Shown piece after piece: positions 34,803 to 48,609 of a DNA stretch of 64,000 bases. Made by a program: the position numbers and the translations under genes. The number at the start of each line of letters is the position of its first letter. The first letter of the stretch is position 1. The notes beneath the pieces were generated by a model that ran no database searches, was not told the DNA's origin, and worked only from the letters and a program-made list of their open reading frames with translations. The DNA comes from Chiridota heheva. Lineage: Eukaryota > Echinodermata > Holothuroidea > Apodida > Chiridotidae. The stretch covers positions 1,206,001 to 1,270,000 of the forward strand of contig JAIGNY010002025.1 in the NCBI GenBank assembly GCA_020152595.1, in the 5' to 3' direction.

Positions 34803-35415
34803 AATAGTAGTAATAATAATAATAATAATAATCCATCCATCCATCCATGTTCATTTGTAGTAGGCGCCTTTTCCATAGGATACAAAGCGCCAAGAATGCT
34901 GCCCCAAAGTTCAGTAAGTAATACATGATTAAAAAAGAAAAGTCTTAAGACGTGTTTTGAACTGTCCAAGTGAACTGGCATGGCGAATGTGTGAAGGCAA
35001 AGAGTTCCAAACATGGGGTGCTGCAGCTGAAAAGCCCTAGAACCAGCTTTGGTGTTAGTTCTGGGTTCAGTCAGGAAGTTTTCAGAAGAGGAGCGAAGGG
35101 ATCGTGCTGGTGTATAAAGTTTCAGACTGTTGGATATGTATTCAGGTGATTGATGTATCAGGGATTTGTAGACAATAACACATGTTTTGTATAAAATTCG
35201 CTGTGACACAGGGAGCCAATGCAATTTGTTGAGCAAGGGTGAGGCATGATCACGGACGGCGTTTCCTGAAGATAAAGCTTAGCAGCTTTATTTTGGAGTT
35301 TCTGTAGGCGATTTACATTTTTCATGGTAATACCATTCAAAGGGAATTACAGTAGTCCAAGCGTGATAGGATGAGTGATCGAACAACATAATGACAGGTT
35401 TCAACGTCAATGTAC
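34803..35415 (-). mobile_element. CR1/L2-like LINE, 3' fragment
   Basis: Minus-strand translation gives RSLILSRLDYCNSL (5' part), then NRLQKLQNKAAKL, LNKLHWLPVSQRILYKTCV and SLIHQSPEYISNSLKLYTPA, then RSLRSSSENFLTEPRTNTKA and GSRAF. That is the C-terminal segment of a CR1/L2-type ORF2. It has at least two frameshifts (near the LDYCNSL and GSRAF blocks). The 3' tail is an ATT/CCAT microsatellite (34803-34852). 5'-truncated near 35415; the catalytic core is not included. Confidence 0.8.
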
Positions 35416-35887
35416 CGTAATCTTGCCAATTAATTAATTAATAATAATAATAAGAAAATAAAAAAAACATTTGTTCCTAATCTAATTCATAGGCCTAAGA
35501 AAAGAAACACAATCGGGTGGGGAACTAGAGCTCCCATTTTCACCATAAATATCCTTACCCATACAATAGGTGGGTTAGGGGGGGGGGAATATTTCATTCT
35601 TAAAATGTCCATTTGGTCCCTCTTATTTTATTTTCGCATGTAGGCCTACGTGTATGTCCAAGATATTGCTTTGTAGCAATGGGTTCCTCTACAAATATAT
35701 AAAAATACCATGTATAAACTGAATTTTAGTGTAATTAGCAATGCGGGGGCAGTCACAAAATCACATATTCTTACCGAAATCGGGTGGGAAAAAGCATAAA
35801 ATACACTATGATACAAACAATTCATCATACAAAATACACGAGGAAAAAAGTGAAGCCCCCTCCCGAAATTTGATTAAGGGTTAACCC

Positions 35888-36470
35888 TGAAACTGACATT
35901 TACTGTAGGGCCTAACCCCTTTTAGGGACAGGGGGACAAAAGTGAGCGTCCCCAGGAATTACAGTCCTGCACCCCTGTTAATTGACCAAACATCTCTTTT
36001 GCATAACCCGGCGATACAGAACAAAAGTGGATTTATACCACTCTCCTCCCCCCCCCTCCTCCTTTGCATTCCTGTGATGAGGAAATTTATTAGGGATATC
36101 CCCTCCCCGAAACTGACTTTTATAAACCCCAAGGCTTTATACATCTTTCGGATATTACCACCCCCTCCCCTCCCCCCATTAATAGACTTTACATCAAACA
36201 TGCATCAAACACATCTTTTGAATGAAAATATTGAGCATTCCCCTGCGATACAGAAAGAAAGTGGAGTTACACCCTCCCCCTCTTTGCTTTCCTGTGTTAA
36301 TGAAATTTATTAAAGGATATCCCCTCCTGAGACTGACATTTACTAACCCTTTATACATCTTTCGGATATTACCACCCTCCCCCCTCCCCTGTTAATTCAC
36401 TTCACACGAAACATCTCTTCTAAATTAAAATATTAGGCATTTCCCCGCAATGTTACGGAAATTTCCCATG
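35888..36470. repeat. ~220-bp tandem repeat, 2.6 copies
   Basis: GAAACTGACATTTACT-like starts occur at about 35888, 36108 and 36329. Each is followed by ATACATCTTTCGGATATTAC (second and third units) and a CACCCCCTCCCC run, then ACATCTCTTTTG and GCGATACAGAA. The units are clearly diverged. C-rich strands give proline-rich frames with no family match. Confidence 0.8.
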
Positions 36471-36761
36471 TCATGCAAGCACGTAATAAAACAAATCCAG
36501 GCACTGCAATATTAGAAATGGTCCTAAATATTCATACGCTTCCATATAGGCTTTGGGACCCCAGGGTGATGATAACATTACAGTTATGATAATCATAAGG
36601 CAATGTTAATCAGCATTGATTATTAAATCTTGCTTTCTTGATATACTCATAGAGAATAAGAATCATTTGATAATAAATACTTGCTTCTACCGTTCAAATA
36701 TGGCAATTTCAAACGGACACATATTTAATGAGCAATGTTACTACTGCAGTACGCATCGCGG

Positions 36762-36849
36762 TATCGCCATGTGGTAATTAGTATACCCTGACAGTAAGAT
36801 CTAGATACCGCCATGTGGTAATTAGTATACCCTGACAGTAAGATCTAGA
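36762..36849. repeat. 44-bp tandem duplication
   Basis: TATCGCCATGTGGTAATTAG plus TATACCCTGACAGTAAGATC and TAGA is repeated once with a single C/T difference. A recent duplication in otherwise unique sequence. Confidence 0.9.
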
Positions 36850-39800
36850 ACTAACCTACATTGCATAATATAAGACCAGCTCCCACCTGTACCTAAAACT
36901 TGTATTCATACACAAAGTAATACATTCCTTGTGTACTTGATACTCTGGGATTCAATTTCATCGACGATGCGCTAGCGTCAATTTGTTCAGGTGTTAGAAA
37001 TAGTATGCATTTTATGACTGAAAACAGTCAGAATTATCATTGTTTTGATTGCATTTGTTCCCAAAACGTTGAAATTTCGTAAATTTTAGATTACAAAACA
37101 TATAAACCCCATTCGCTCTTAAGAAAATATGCTTTGGTATAAAATCTTCTGAACTAAAATATATCAAACAATAACATTATCCGTGTAACTCATTATCTGA
37201 GAAAACTGTCGACTTGGCCCAGATTTATTTTAGCATATGATACATAGAGAATATTAGGCCCCGCCTCCCTCTACCTTAATTGTGTTACAAGGTACCAGAT
37301 TTTAGGATAATAATTTTGTTGGCAAACCTGAAGTAAGTTTTTGTAACCCGATTATGACTGCGTGAGCTGGGGCAATTGTTTACCATTATTTGCTGTATAT
37401 ATCTGTATAGAGTGAATATTTCTGGAAGAATATTACTGGAAGTTCAGTACTTTGTACTTTGAGTTTCTGACTTAAGTAACTCATCCCACCTAACTTTTGG
37501 TAGAAACATTCCGCCCTTGACAATACCAGTGGGAGAAAGGACCTGAACACTCAAGTTCTCATAGGCATAGATCACAGGGGAAAGGAAATGATCACCCCCC
37601 CCCCCCTACCCACATATTACATTTGCAAATTTTGTGCAAATTTACTCGTGAATAGTTATTTCGAGGTTGGGAAATTTCATCAAACTTAATGTATTACGGA
37701 TTTATAAAATGATTTTTTTTTTTTATAAATTTCAACCGAATCTATCCCTTATTTGGCTCTAAAATTGATAAAATCGTATACTGCTTCTTGGGATTTTGTC
37801 CCGGCCCCGACCATCCAAGAAGAAATTTTGAATACTTTACTTTGCTTGTATACAATTTATTTCCACCAAAATTTAAGCTAAATCGGATTGAATAAACTGT
37901 TTAAGCCTATTGCCATTTCGGCATAATTAACATTTTACATCCAGTCAGTTGTCGGAAAATTCACATTTCATGTACACCCTATGAATATACAAATTCCATG
38001 GTGATTCTTCATTGGGACAACACCCTTGGGAGCGAAAACAAATTATAAGACGTTGCATTCTTACTCTTCCCCGACAAAGCCCCTACCCCTTCCCCAGCAG
38101 CTGGCTACCAGGCCTGGATCAGTTTTTGATTGAGAATTTCCAGGAATTTAAAGTTTTGCTCCTTCCCCCATTTTCTAAACTAAACCTGCGCCCCTGAAAA
38201 GTTCTCTTAAGTTGACATGCAGAAGATAATAATTTTTTCAAAACATATTGCATGGCATTTGGCATGTTTGGAGGTAGGATGTAAGCCACAACACAAACAG
38301 AGCTCCACGATCTCAAGTGTCTGAGTGTGAATGAAATCTTATAGATTTGGTTCCATTATAGAAAACACACCTTGAAAAACACAAATCGAAATGCAATATA
38401 ACATGCATGGCAGGATAATTATGATGACAATAAAAACAAAACAAGCAGAATTCTGCTTAAAATTAAAAGAAATTCAATCAAGAAACAGAAATGAAAACAA
38501 TTTAAAAAATTCAAACATCCGAAAAATAGAATAAGCGGGAAAGTCAAACAAGCCAAAGCAATTCCTTTGATCTTTTATTCTTTAAAGTTAAAGATTGAAA
38601 GAAATAAAATAAGAAGAAACAAACTTAACAACTTCAACAACCGATTCTTCAGTATTTTTAAAAATTTCGTATATTTAAAACTTAAAAATGGGTAAAGCAA
38701 TTCGAAAGTTCAACTCAGTCAAGTGGAAAAAAGAAACAAACATAAAAGAACGATGTGGAAACATAATTACAATTTCAGAATATGAAGTTTAATTGAGGGA
38801 AGGGGCCGATGTAAAAAATGTAATGGATTTTATAGTGTATGAGGTGGGGGGAGGAGGGGGATAAAAAGTAGATATTTTACCATAAAATATGGAGAAGCAA
38901 GATGTACAAATAAGTTTCCACAGAAATATTAATATTTCTGAAGGATTTCTAATTCAATTGCTTATTGGAGAAGAAAAATGGGTGGGGTTTATTTCCTTTG
39001 AAATTAATTTCTTATGTGTAAGAAAACATGTTTGTTTTGGGCAAATTCAATCAAACCAGGTTCACACCAGATCGAAAAGACATGCGAGAATGAAATGGCT
39101 GAATGGGAGTCACGTCTGCACAAGTAACTAGAACAGTAAAAGATTTTATGATAAAAAGGTCATGTAAGAGTAATTTTTTTGGGGGGAATTTATTCTTTAC
39201 AATATCCTCACTGATCTATTACAGTTTTCATTAAAACCCCAAGTCGCACCTTTAACATTTCGCAATTGCTCCTTAAATTGCCTAGTCTCAAAATTAAGGT
39301 TCATGTATAATGTAATATTACATAACAAGCAAAAATGCCTCGCACGTGTCTGATTTATGACACTACACCCAAAACTTTCTTTTTGCCTTGAAACACGTGT
39401 TAATTTATCCAGTCAGCTCAATGAAAAAAGACGATTTACTTTTATTTCGGCCTGATTCTACTGTGCCGTAAACATTTAAAGAAGTATATGTAAAAAGAAG
39501 TATATGTAAAAAGTATAAAGAGGTATAAACATTGTAAATACTGATTTATCATCATTGATGCATATCGATGGAAACAGCGAAGAGCACATTTTGCATAGAA
39601 GAAAGTGTTTTATAAAGACTGATTTATACTATAATTTGAAGGGTAATTTACATGGTGATTTCGTGATCGTCATATCTTTAATTTGATTTCTTCTTGTGAG
39701 GGGTCTTACAACCCAAAGCTGCATTTGTATGGCTGAACCAAGCACAAAATAATAACATTTACATCTTACATAACTTGTAGAACCTCAACTTGCATTTCTC

Positions 39801-39852
39801 TCACAATGTTTGCAACTTATTTACTCGCAATCTGAAATGATGACTTGTTAAA
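36850..39852. other. 3-kb stretch without recognised features
   Basis: The longest repeat-poor part of the window. C-rich and G-rich runs occur at 37590-37605 and 38840-38865. No frame longer than 80 codons has motifs I recognise, and I could not pair splice sites into a plausible gene. It may be intron or intergenic. Confidence 0.4.
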
Positions 39853-39876
39853 TGGAGGGGGAGGGGGGGGAGGGGT
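39853..39876 (+). other. G-run, quadruplex-capable
   Basis: GGAGGGGGAGGGGGGGGAGG followed by GG is a run of G tracts separated by single A residues, matching the usual four-tract quadruplex pattern. Confidence 0.6.
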
Positions 39877-40138
39877 GTGCTACCCACTCATGGAATGAAC
39901 CGCAAGCCCCGTCTCCCGATTTGTATTGATACTACAAAAACAATATTTTTTGTAAATGTGACGGGCTGCATACGGCGCATAGGCGGGATTTGGGGGAAAA
40001 GGTTTCAACTTATTTTCTCCATATTTACATCTTCTGTATTGTGGCATATGTTTCGTATCTTCGTGCAATTTGTAACCCCCACCCTCACCCCCTTCCCCAC
40101 ACACACACAACATACACTTTTGGTGGGTAAAGTGCAAT

Positions 40139-40206
40139 GACGGCACTAGGATTTTGGTCATATGGGGCAAGAGTGGCAAATTGGTCTCATGGGGGAGGGG
40201 AGAGCA
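40139..40206 (+). mobile_element. hAT-like element, left-half fragment
   Basis: GACGGCACTAGGATTTTGGT, then CATATGGGGCAAGAG and TTGGTCTCATGGGGGAGGGG, follow the left half of the element at 9063-9232. The right end is replaced by the TA microsatellite. Confidence 0.5.
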
Positions 40207-40212
40207 AAAACT

Positions 40213-40533
<321 letters not shown>

Positions 40534-41402
40534 CAGAATATATATCAAAATACTCAAAATATCATGGACAAAATATCAAGGGCTTGGGTATACTGTACAT
40601 TTGATTTTAAATAAAAGATATGATTTTGTTTAAAAGATATAATTTTGTTTAACAGTTATAATGCAAACCAGACTGATATAAACTGAATGAAAGTATTGTA
40701 AACACCACATCTGTTCCTTGTCAGTATGAGATGAAGTAGGCCCAATGAGTGATTATACAGAACGTAAATGCTAAGGACAGTGGAGGTAAAATACAACACA
40801 AAGTTTTCATTTTTATTTCAAACTCATAACAACACTTTTGAAGTTCGAATGCATGTGTATTTTTTCAGGTAAGATACATTATATTTAGTGAAGCTTTATT
40901 TCTCCCGCGATAAATGTACTTACAGTATCATACAGTGATTTACCATGCATGAACACTATAGCACTAAATCAATACTACAAGATTGCTGGCAGAGAGTTAT
41001 ACTGTACATGAACCCAGCGGCCATCCTGTCCATTGTTGAAAAGGAAAACATTGAATGGTATTTGCTTCTTTGAAAACAAAATATATTAAAATCTGCAGTG
41101 GACGAACTTCTTTTCAAGGTCTTTGTCATGATGAAAAGTTTATTGACACATCAATCACTGAGGCCTATCGTACCGTACGTGTATGTACAGTAAAGTTTAG
41201 TGTGTGTGAAGTGTATGGCATTTGAACTTGTCTGTGTTGTGTTGGTAAACAAAACAAGTTGTGCGTCGTGTTTGGGTTGTTTAGTTGGGTTGGCGACGGA
41301 TCAGCCTCCGTCGTACGACCGGGCCATAAAGCCTTTATGACGCGAAACCTAACTTTCGTAAGTTTATTTCTCTAGCAGGTTTTACTAATAAAAAAGGAAC
41401 TA

Positions 41403-41672
41403 CATCAACTTTGTGGGAGAATATGTTGCTGTGATGTCATACTGAGCCTTTTCCTATTCATTTATTGGCATTTTTTGTGAACCTTAGAATTTGAATATCT
41501 CCTGGTAGGAATAACATATCAACATGAATTTTGTACTAAATTGTTTCTCAAACATTTCTCTTTCTTATGAAAGGTTACAAAAAAAGATGAGAATATTCCT
41601 TTAAAAACATAGGAATATTCCATTAAAAACATGGGAATATTCCTTTAAAAACATGGGAATATTCCTTCAACT
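41403..41672 (-). mobile_element. Foldback family H, AATATTCCC end, inverted copy
   Basis: Reverse complement of 18094-18300: TGCTGTGATGTCATACTGAG, GAATATCTCCTGGTAGGAAT and CTTATGAAAGGTTACAAAAA. Its terminus GGAATATTCC is repeated in tandem three or four times (about 41590-41672, 22-bp units with AAAAACATGGGAATATTCCT), which the other copy lacks. Confidence 0.7.
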
Positions 41673-41960
41673 CTTTTCCGTCACCTCTGTTAAAAGAAAT
41701 CTTTGTAACCATAGAAACTCACTTGTAAGGAAGATTCAAGGCTCCAAACACGAAGTCTAGGATTTCCTTTTAAACAAGTCTACTGTAAACGTATTTTACT
41801 TTGGATGTTGCAGCTTAAATCAAGTAAAATGTAAGAGAAATATCAAGAGGCCTTGAAGAAGTATGTGAAATGAATAAAATTATTATATGTAGGCTGTGAA
41901 GCTGTTCCCAGGGTAGATTTGTAATGTCTGAGGTGTAAATGCATGCGCCCTTACATATAT

Positions 41961-42233
41961 ATATATATTAGCTTGCAGCAAGCTTGCAGCATTACAGCAC
42001 ACTTTGACAAGCTACCAATTTTAGCTTGCACAATCTAGTATTTCTTCCAAATACAAGCTTGCTAGCTTGCTCAAGCTAACAAATATTTTATGCTGGCTTG
42101 TGCCAGCTAACGTTAGCTTGTGCAACACGCTTGCACAAGCTTGAAGCATGCTTGCGCAAGCTTGCAGCTTGCTTGCATAAGCTAAAAACAGCCTGTCGCA
42201 AGTGTGCTGTAAACTAAATTTTCTGTAAGGGAG
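41961..42233. mobile_element. AGCTTGC foldback element T, copy 2
   Basis: Dense AGCTTGC, GCAAGCTTGC and AGCTTGCGCAAGCTT-type words in both orientations. The right end CTAAATTTTCTGTAAGGGAG equals, inverted, the left end of the copy at 8712. The central AGCTAACAAATATTTTATGC also matches that copy. A TA tract precedes the left end. Confidence 0.8.
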
Positions 42234-42318
42234 CCCAAAGAGCTATAACATATGTAAAATTCTTACATAACTGAAGCAATTGATCCTTTATTATTGAACA
42301 CCCACACACTACACACAT

Positions 42319-42344
<26 letters not shown>
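42319..42344. repeat. Homopolymer T run
   Basis: About 26 consecutive T residues followed by GAGGGGGGGAG. Could be the poly(A) tail of a minus-strand retroposon, but no element body is evident to the right. Confidence 0.7.
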
Positions 42345-42349
<5 letters not shown>

Positions 42350-42515
42350 GGGGAGCAAGGAGGAACTTGCCTTCCCACTTTTTGTATCTTTTGTATGGTG
42401 ATTTTTTTGCATCTCAGCAAGATCCCCTACTTTCAGTAGGCAAATCCTGCATATGACCCAGACTCAGCCCTGTAATAGAAGATCATGTATGCAATAGACC
42501 TATATTATCACATGA

Positions 42516-42762
42516 AACAATTTCTATTTTCAAAATGGATTTCTATTGTGTCAAAATAGACTGAAATAAAGCCTCCCGACTACTGTTATACTCCTTTTTT
42601 GGTACTTAATACACTCTGTACCAGAACAGCAAACAAAAAATTTGCTAGCGGTTCTGTTACAGAGTTTTTTTAAACTACCCAAAAAGGAGTATAATGGCAA
42701 TGTGAAATTTTAATTCCAGTCCATTTTTACAATAGAAATCCATTTCGAAAATAGAAGCTGTT
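42516..42762. mobile_element. Foldback element S, copy 2
   Basis: Matches 6070-6312 throughout: AAAATGGATTTCTATTGTG, ATACTCCTTTTTTGGTACTT, ACTCTGTACCAGAACAGCAA and, at the end, AAAATAGAAGCTGTT. It folds on itself in the same way. The arms remain paired better than random, suggesting structure-driven or recent origin. Confidence 0.8.
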
Positions 42763-44094
42763 ATGAGTAGAAAAACTCAAAATGTTGTAATTATTGCATT
42801 AAAAATCTATCTAGCTTTTTGAAACATCAATACAAAATTTATTTCACATCCATTTAAACCTCCAAATTCTGACGTATGTATTGCTATGTCGAATCTGAAG
42901 GGCAAAACCCTGGGGAGATCTTTCTGCAAGATCACATGTTAGCATACTCTGCACGTGAAGCTTTATTGTGTAATAACTTGTATGCTCTTCATTTTTGTTG
43001 TTGTTCAATGTGGTAATTACAGATGTGGATGAGATATGGTTTTTTTAGATGTTTTTTTATTTGAATGATTTTTAATGATTTTAGAAAGTTGATTGTTGGT
43101 TGATTTGTCAAACAAATGTCTTTAAGCCATAAACAATTGATATACTTCAGCTTTTCTTTGAGTTAAGCAATCATTATATTTTAAAATATACAAACCAGAA
43201 CCAAAAGGTTTTGTGGTTTCAATGCTTTTTCATAACTGTCATGTAATTGCATATCATACAATATTTGTTCCATATTATTCATAAACCACATCCACCATGC
43301 AGATCAATAAAAATGTTGACAACATTAGCATTTCCATACTAATTAACACCATCAAAGCAAGTGTGATGCAAAAATAATTGCTCATTTATCCTATTTCAAG
43401 AATTTGTCAGCAAGCCCCGCCTACTCATCAACATTCATGACATCACTATCACAACATTAGAACATACGTACAGACCATCACCCATCTGTGTATCACATAT
43501 TGCATAAATCTGATATATCGCTTATGGTGTTTTTACATCATTTAGCACTTTCACATTAAGCCATGCCCACCATGCATATTAATGACACCTGTCGATAACA
43601 TAAGCATGTACACAATAACCAACAAAATTATCATTCTTAATTTGACCAACACGGACTTACAGTTGCTCATTTATCACTTTAAAAAAAAATCACTTTAAGC
43701 CCTGCCCATTTATTAATATGCATGAAATCACCACCACAAAGATTAGGCCATATCTGCAGACCATAGGCTATCTATGTACCATATAATACATTACTTCAGT
43801 TTACTGTTCTTAAAATACCTTGTTTACAAGCTCTTTTCAGCAAAATCATATTAAGCCCCCGCCCAGGGTTAACATTAAGGTGGGGATAGGTACATATTAT
43901 GAAATTCCCGCTAAAAAATAATTGGAGGGAAATTCACACAGAAAAAAAGTTTCCATGAAATCCCAGGAAATAACAAAAGACCAAATTTCCAAAAAAAGGG
44001 TCAACTTTGGCATTTTCAAGCCATTGTTTGGCATTTTTGGTGCTATTCCTTAGGTCTCTTTTGGTATTTCTACAGTTAGGAACATGACCTTGCT

Positions 44095-46187
44095 ACAGTA
44101 TATGACCGTTACTGCGATATTATCAATTTCTAAGGCCTTGACCTGGAAGTTCGAATTGAGCATTTCCTGGTTTGTTACACTCCCAAATAAATCTGGATAA
44201 TTCAAATTGCTTTAACTTATGCAGTTTTAATGTTCGTCACTACAGAAGAATATTAAATGACGTACAAAACATTATATTTCGGGTTAAATCGGGATCCGTG
44301 CATTTTCAGTCTCGGTAAAGTTCTTAAAATAAAGATTTTTCGTGGCCCATTTTTGATGATCTTTGAAAAGGTAAGATTCGTCAATCGTTTTTTCTGATCT
44401 GTGAAAGTCACTTTCCTTATAGCAGACAACTTTTTAACAACTTCATTTTATTAGGCTTAGTCTTGTATGTAATATCCTATAAATGTAGGAACTAAGTATT
44501 TGGTGTGTAAACATCAAATTTAGTCCCAGCTTTTATAAAGTGAACTATTTTAGTTAAATTTAAGCCACTTTGAAGTACTTTTAGTGGATGAAAATGCCCA
44601 GGAAAAATGCCAGTCGAAATTCTCACTTCTTAGAACTAATTTCCTTCCTTACGTGATAAAGTGTGGCTTTTCCGTAACACTAGGTTATTATTATGGCAAT
44701 GCATTGAGACATAGGATGGAATTATGCAAAATAAAATTAATTTGGTTGTACGATTATTGACAGAGCTTACAGGTATAAACAAATGATATTCTTGTTACCG
44801 TCATTCACAATTTTGGATTTGCTGGTACTAGGTTTAGGCCCACCAAAGAACGATCTGTTTACGCACCAAATACTTAGGCCTAGGCCAAGTCAGTAGTGGC
44901 ATTGGCAGTAGGGATATTACTACTAGGTCTAGTACTAAGGCCTACTAGGGAATATTACTGTAGTATGACCCAAAATTGTTACCCACCTTAATGAAGTCTG
45001 ACAAAATTGTTATGTAAAAAGAACAGCTAGGCATATGAAGGTGCATGAGAGACATTTAAGGCCTCGCCTAGATCATGGCCATGCCTCAATACTATGTAGG
45101 CCTAGAAGCCTATTCCATTAATTGCCTTACTCAGTCAGACCAATAACTGAATAGTCCCTGCTTGGAAGTTAGACTAGACCAGTACTAATATGAGTCATCC
45201 CATAAAATAATTTGCGACATATGGCCTACCGGCAGTTGACCACATCAATTATTACATAACAGAACTTCAGCAGACAAAAACTGATCCAAGTGAATGCTGG
45301 AAATGGCAGTTCCATAAATATAATATATAAAGCATACATTAACAGCCCGCATCATCCCCATGTTAGATTGCCCTTAGTATTGATATTCTTACTAAAATAT
45401 TACCTTATGATTGATATTCTGAATGTTTTATAATGTAAGCATTCAACATTGATAATAATTTGCAAAGTTTTAATATTACTCATTTTTTGTGTGTAACATT
45501 CTTAAGAGCAACTGCAGATTTTAACACAATTTAGGAAGTATAGTAGTATTCCCCTTTAGTTTGCATGTCCCGAAGTATTGGAAATTTGTTAATATTTACC
45601 GTCTTCTCTGGTATGTCCTAACTAGAGTAACAGTTTAATATACTGTAGTCCTACTAAGTTTGTTGGAGTAGTCATGGTCATACTCAGATAATTTCAGACT
45701 ACTATGAAATATTTGAAAATTATTATGTCATCTTTGACATCAAAAACAAAACTTCTGTGTCAACTTCTGAAACTGTCATACAGACGCAATGCAGGCTGCA
45801 CAGTTACAAAATAGTATGACCCTTAACATTGCATCGTGGTACTGTTAATGATTTTTGATTATTTGCTACTTTTTCGCAACTTTTTTTTTTGTAAAAATGT
45901 GCCAATTTACTTTTGGATCACAGATATAAGACAAAAAACATAACATAAAAATGATATTGGTTTTGAACATAAGTTTGCAGTGCCAATCATACATTGTGTA
46001 TTTACTTTACAATATAGAAAGTTTATAAAATGTTAACTAGTTTGAATTACAACAAAATGTTTTTTTGTTTTTTTCTAAAAACAATTGTATCAAATATCTG
46101 GCATGTTAAAAAGTTAAGCACATAGGTCTGTAGGTAGAGCTGTTTTTCTGCATTGATTTGAAGCATACTCTTTATCATTATCTGGCT
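44095..46187. other. Interior of the 8.6-kb insertion, left part
   Basis: No gene is recognised. The stretch 44800-45150 is rich in TAGGCCTA and GGCCTA words. CTTTGAAAAGGTAAGATTC at about 44363 resembles a splice donor, but no open exon precedes it. Confidence 0.35.
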
Positions 46188-46589
46188 CAGACCTCTAGCT
46201 TTCCTGTTTCACAGCCCGCCCTGCCCCTCCATGACCCGCCCACCTCCTTGGGGTCCACCATGCCCCTCAGAAAAAATGTAACAATTTTGTTTTAAAGATT
46301 TTTTATTTTATTTAATAATTTATTGAACCTCATAAATGAATATCTTACATGGATACAGAAGACAGATTGATAGCATAGTAAGCAATTGTCCTGTTTGGCA
46401 ATAACTGGTCTTTATTAATCAGAATAGTTTCATTAAGAGGTATGATTATAGCTAAAATCCCAGAGCTCCTCCACTAGTGGCTTGAGCCTTAAAGGGCTAC
46501 ATGTCGAAAAGACACAGCGGTTCACATGCATTAATGTGCCCCTCGACAAGTCTAGCACCCTGCCCCTTTTAAATCAAGCTAGGGGTCTG
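46188..46589. mobile_element. CAGACC-ended element, copy 2
   Basis: Ends CAGACCTCTAGCTTTC and, inverted, CAGACCCCTAGCTTGATTT. The GC-rich left part (CCCGCCCTGCCCC, GACCCGCCCACC) and the body (CTTACATGGATACAGAAGAC, GAGGTATGATTATAGCTAAA) match the other copies. The flanks TCTGGCT and TCAGGCT are a possible 7-bp duplication with one mismatch. 402 bp, non-coding. Confidence 0.75.
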
Positions 46590-48609
46590 TCAGGCTTGAC
46601 CAGTATAGAGTATTAATGCAGAAATAACTCTTCTTTTTGTTTCTGATTGAGGAACAAGCTACAGTACTATACACTATTGTAATGTTCTTGTTCTGTCTTG
46701 TTCTCACTTCAAAACTGATATCATTTGAAACATTTTATGCTTGTTGTTCTACATTGCAGATTTGTGATTATTTCATGCTTTCACAGCCCCATAAACCAAT
46801 CTTATTAGTACATGTAGATCTGAAAAACTTTTTTTTTTTTCAGCAATACTGAGATAGATAGACAACAAATTTTGTTAACTCTGTTAATTCTCAGTTTGGC
46901 CCCTCAGATACAGTATATATAAAGCAGTGTACTGTTGACAGGACTTTACAGTAACATTATGTACCGTCTTCAAAAATCTAGTCATTACAGTTCCTTTATT
47001 CTGTCATATTGTTTTTGTAGATTGAAAAGAATATAAATTGGGTGTAGTTCCGCTGCCATATGGAGTGTTACTCTCTTTTATAGTTCTCTATTATATGGCA
47101 GCCATTTTTCTCACCTTCATACATTCATTCTAAGTTAAGAAAGCTAACAATTGATTTGAACAAATATTGCCTTCATACATGTTGCTCCAAGGCCCCTATA
47201 CTGTACATGTATATCTAGAAATAACAAATCACATGCATTTCAAAACAGTGTATATTAGGGGGAAAAGAATTAAGATTCTGAATCTAAATCCTGATTTTTG
47301 CAGCCCAGAATGTAAGAAGGGTCAATGTTTACATTGTTAAAATGCTGTCTTGTCTACTTGAAATTACTCTTTGTGCTACTTGCAAAAATATTTGAATTCT
47401 GCTTCTGCTCAAACACTGAAAGAGCTCCAATATGCAATTAAAAAACACATTTGGTTAAAAATATTTGTATAGCAAAACCTAAATGATTTGTATAGCAAAA
47501 CCATCACAAGTTTTTTTAACCTTACCTGTTATACTTTTATTCATAACCTACAGTATAATTTAATGTTGAATTTTGTTTCAAGTATTCTTCAGTTGTTTTA
47601 GAGGAAAGTACTGCAGTATCACATTGTCTTGATATTAACTTATCACTACCTTTTACTTTCCCTCAAAGATTGTGGCAGAGCAATAGAGAAATCAATTAAG
47701 TACTATATTTGTAAAAAGAAAAAATGTGCTCAAAAAAGTGCAGTATCAGGACTAGATCTGTATTAACCCATCAGTCATTTAGCTTGCATGGAAGAAACAG
47801 CATCACCAACTAAAGAAGATTGTTGTGACTGAGTGATACAGCATCAAATGATGTCTCCATCCATCCTGTTTTTTTGTACAGCATACTTTATACATGATAA
47901 AATGAAATAAGTGTTTATACTATATGTGAAATATTGTTTCATGAGATGATTCTTTCATATTGTATCTTTCTTTGTTTTACATGCAGTAATGAATTGGATC
48001 AGTACATTTTGATATTGGAGCAGTGTAAGACATGAATATGGGTAGCACAATATATCTTAGCATCAACAGAAAAGGTAAACAAGATGCAGGTGGTTTAATG
48101 TCTTATGCAAACTATCATTATTAGTCCTTTACAAAACTCTAACTTAAAAAAAGTAAAGTGCCATGTACATTAAATTAGTGGTCAATATTTACCATCTTTA
48201 AAATTTCAGTTCTTTAAAATGAAGACAAAAGTCTATTACTGCTAGATTTTGGTTAAGGGTATGGTCAACACTTAAAAACATTCAGATAAAACTCCTTTCC
48301 ATTTTTGACAAATGCATTGACAATGTGTGACAATGAATTAAAAAACAAAAGAAAGTGGTTACATAAGGAAATAGGAATTTCTGCCCACTCATATATCAGA
48401 AGAGGAACATGAAAAGGAACAAAAATGTGTATATTTTGGCCTGAAAATTTAAAATGTTCTAAAATGATCAATTTTGACCCAATTTGGATGATTTTTTTTG
48501 TGCTATTTTCCATGGATTTTAAAGCAATTTACCATAAGTTGCTGCTACACATCCATATATCTTTAAAGAAGCACTTATACATATGAATATATCAATAATC
48601 ATGCCTTCA
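46590..48609. other. Interior of the 8.6-kb insertion, middle part
   Basis: AT-rich, no recognised gene or repeat. A short frame of 71 codons at 46637-46852 has a hydrophobic stretch but no known motif; I do not call it. Confidence 0.35.

Noticed and set aside
42319-42344. Poly(A) tail of a minus-strand processed copy
   Set aside because: No element or gene-like body is recognisable adjoining the run.
44360-44375. Splice donor of a host gene inside the 8.6-kb insertion
   Set aside because: GGTAAGATTC fits the consensus, but no open exon or partner acceptor could be found.
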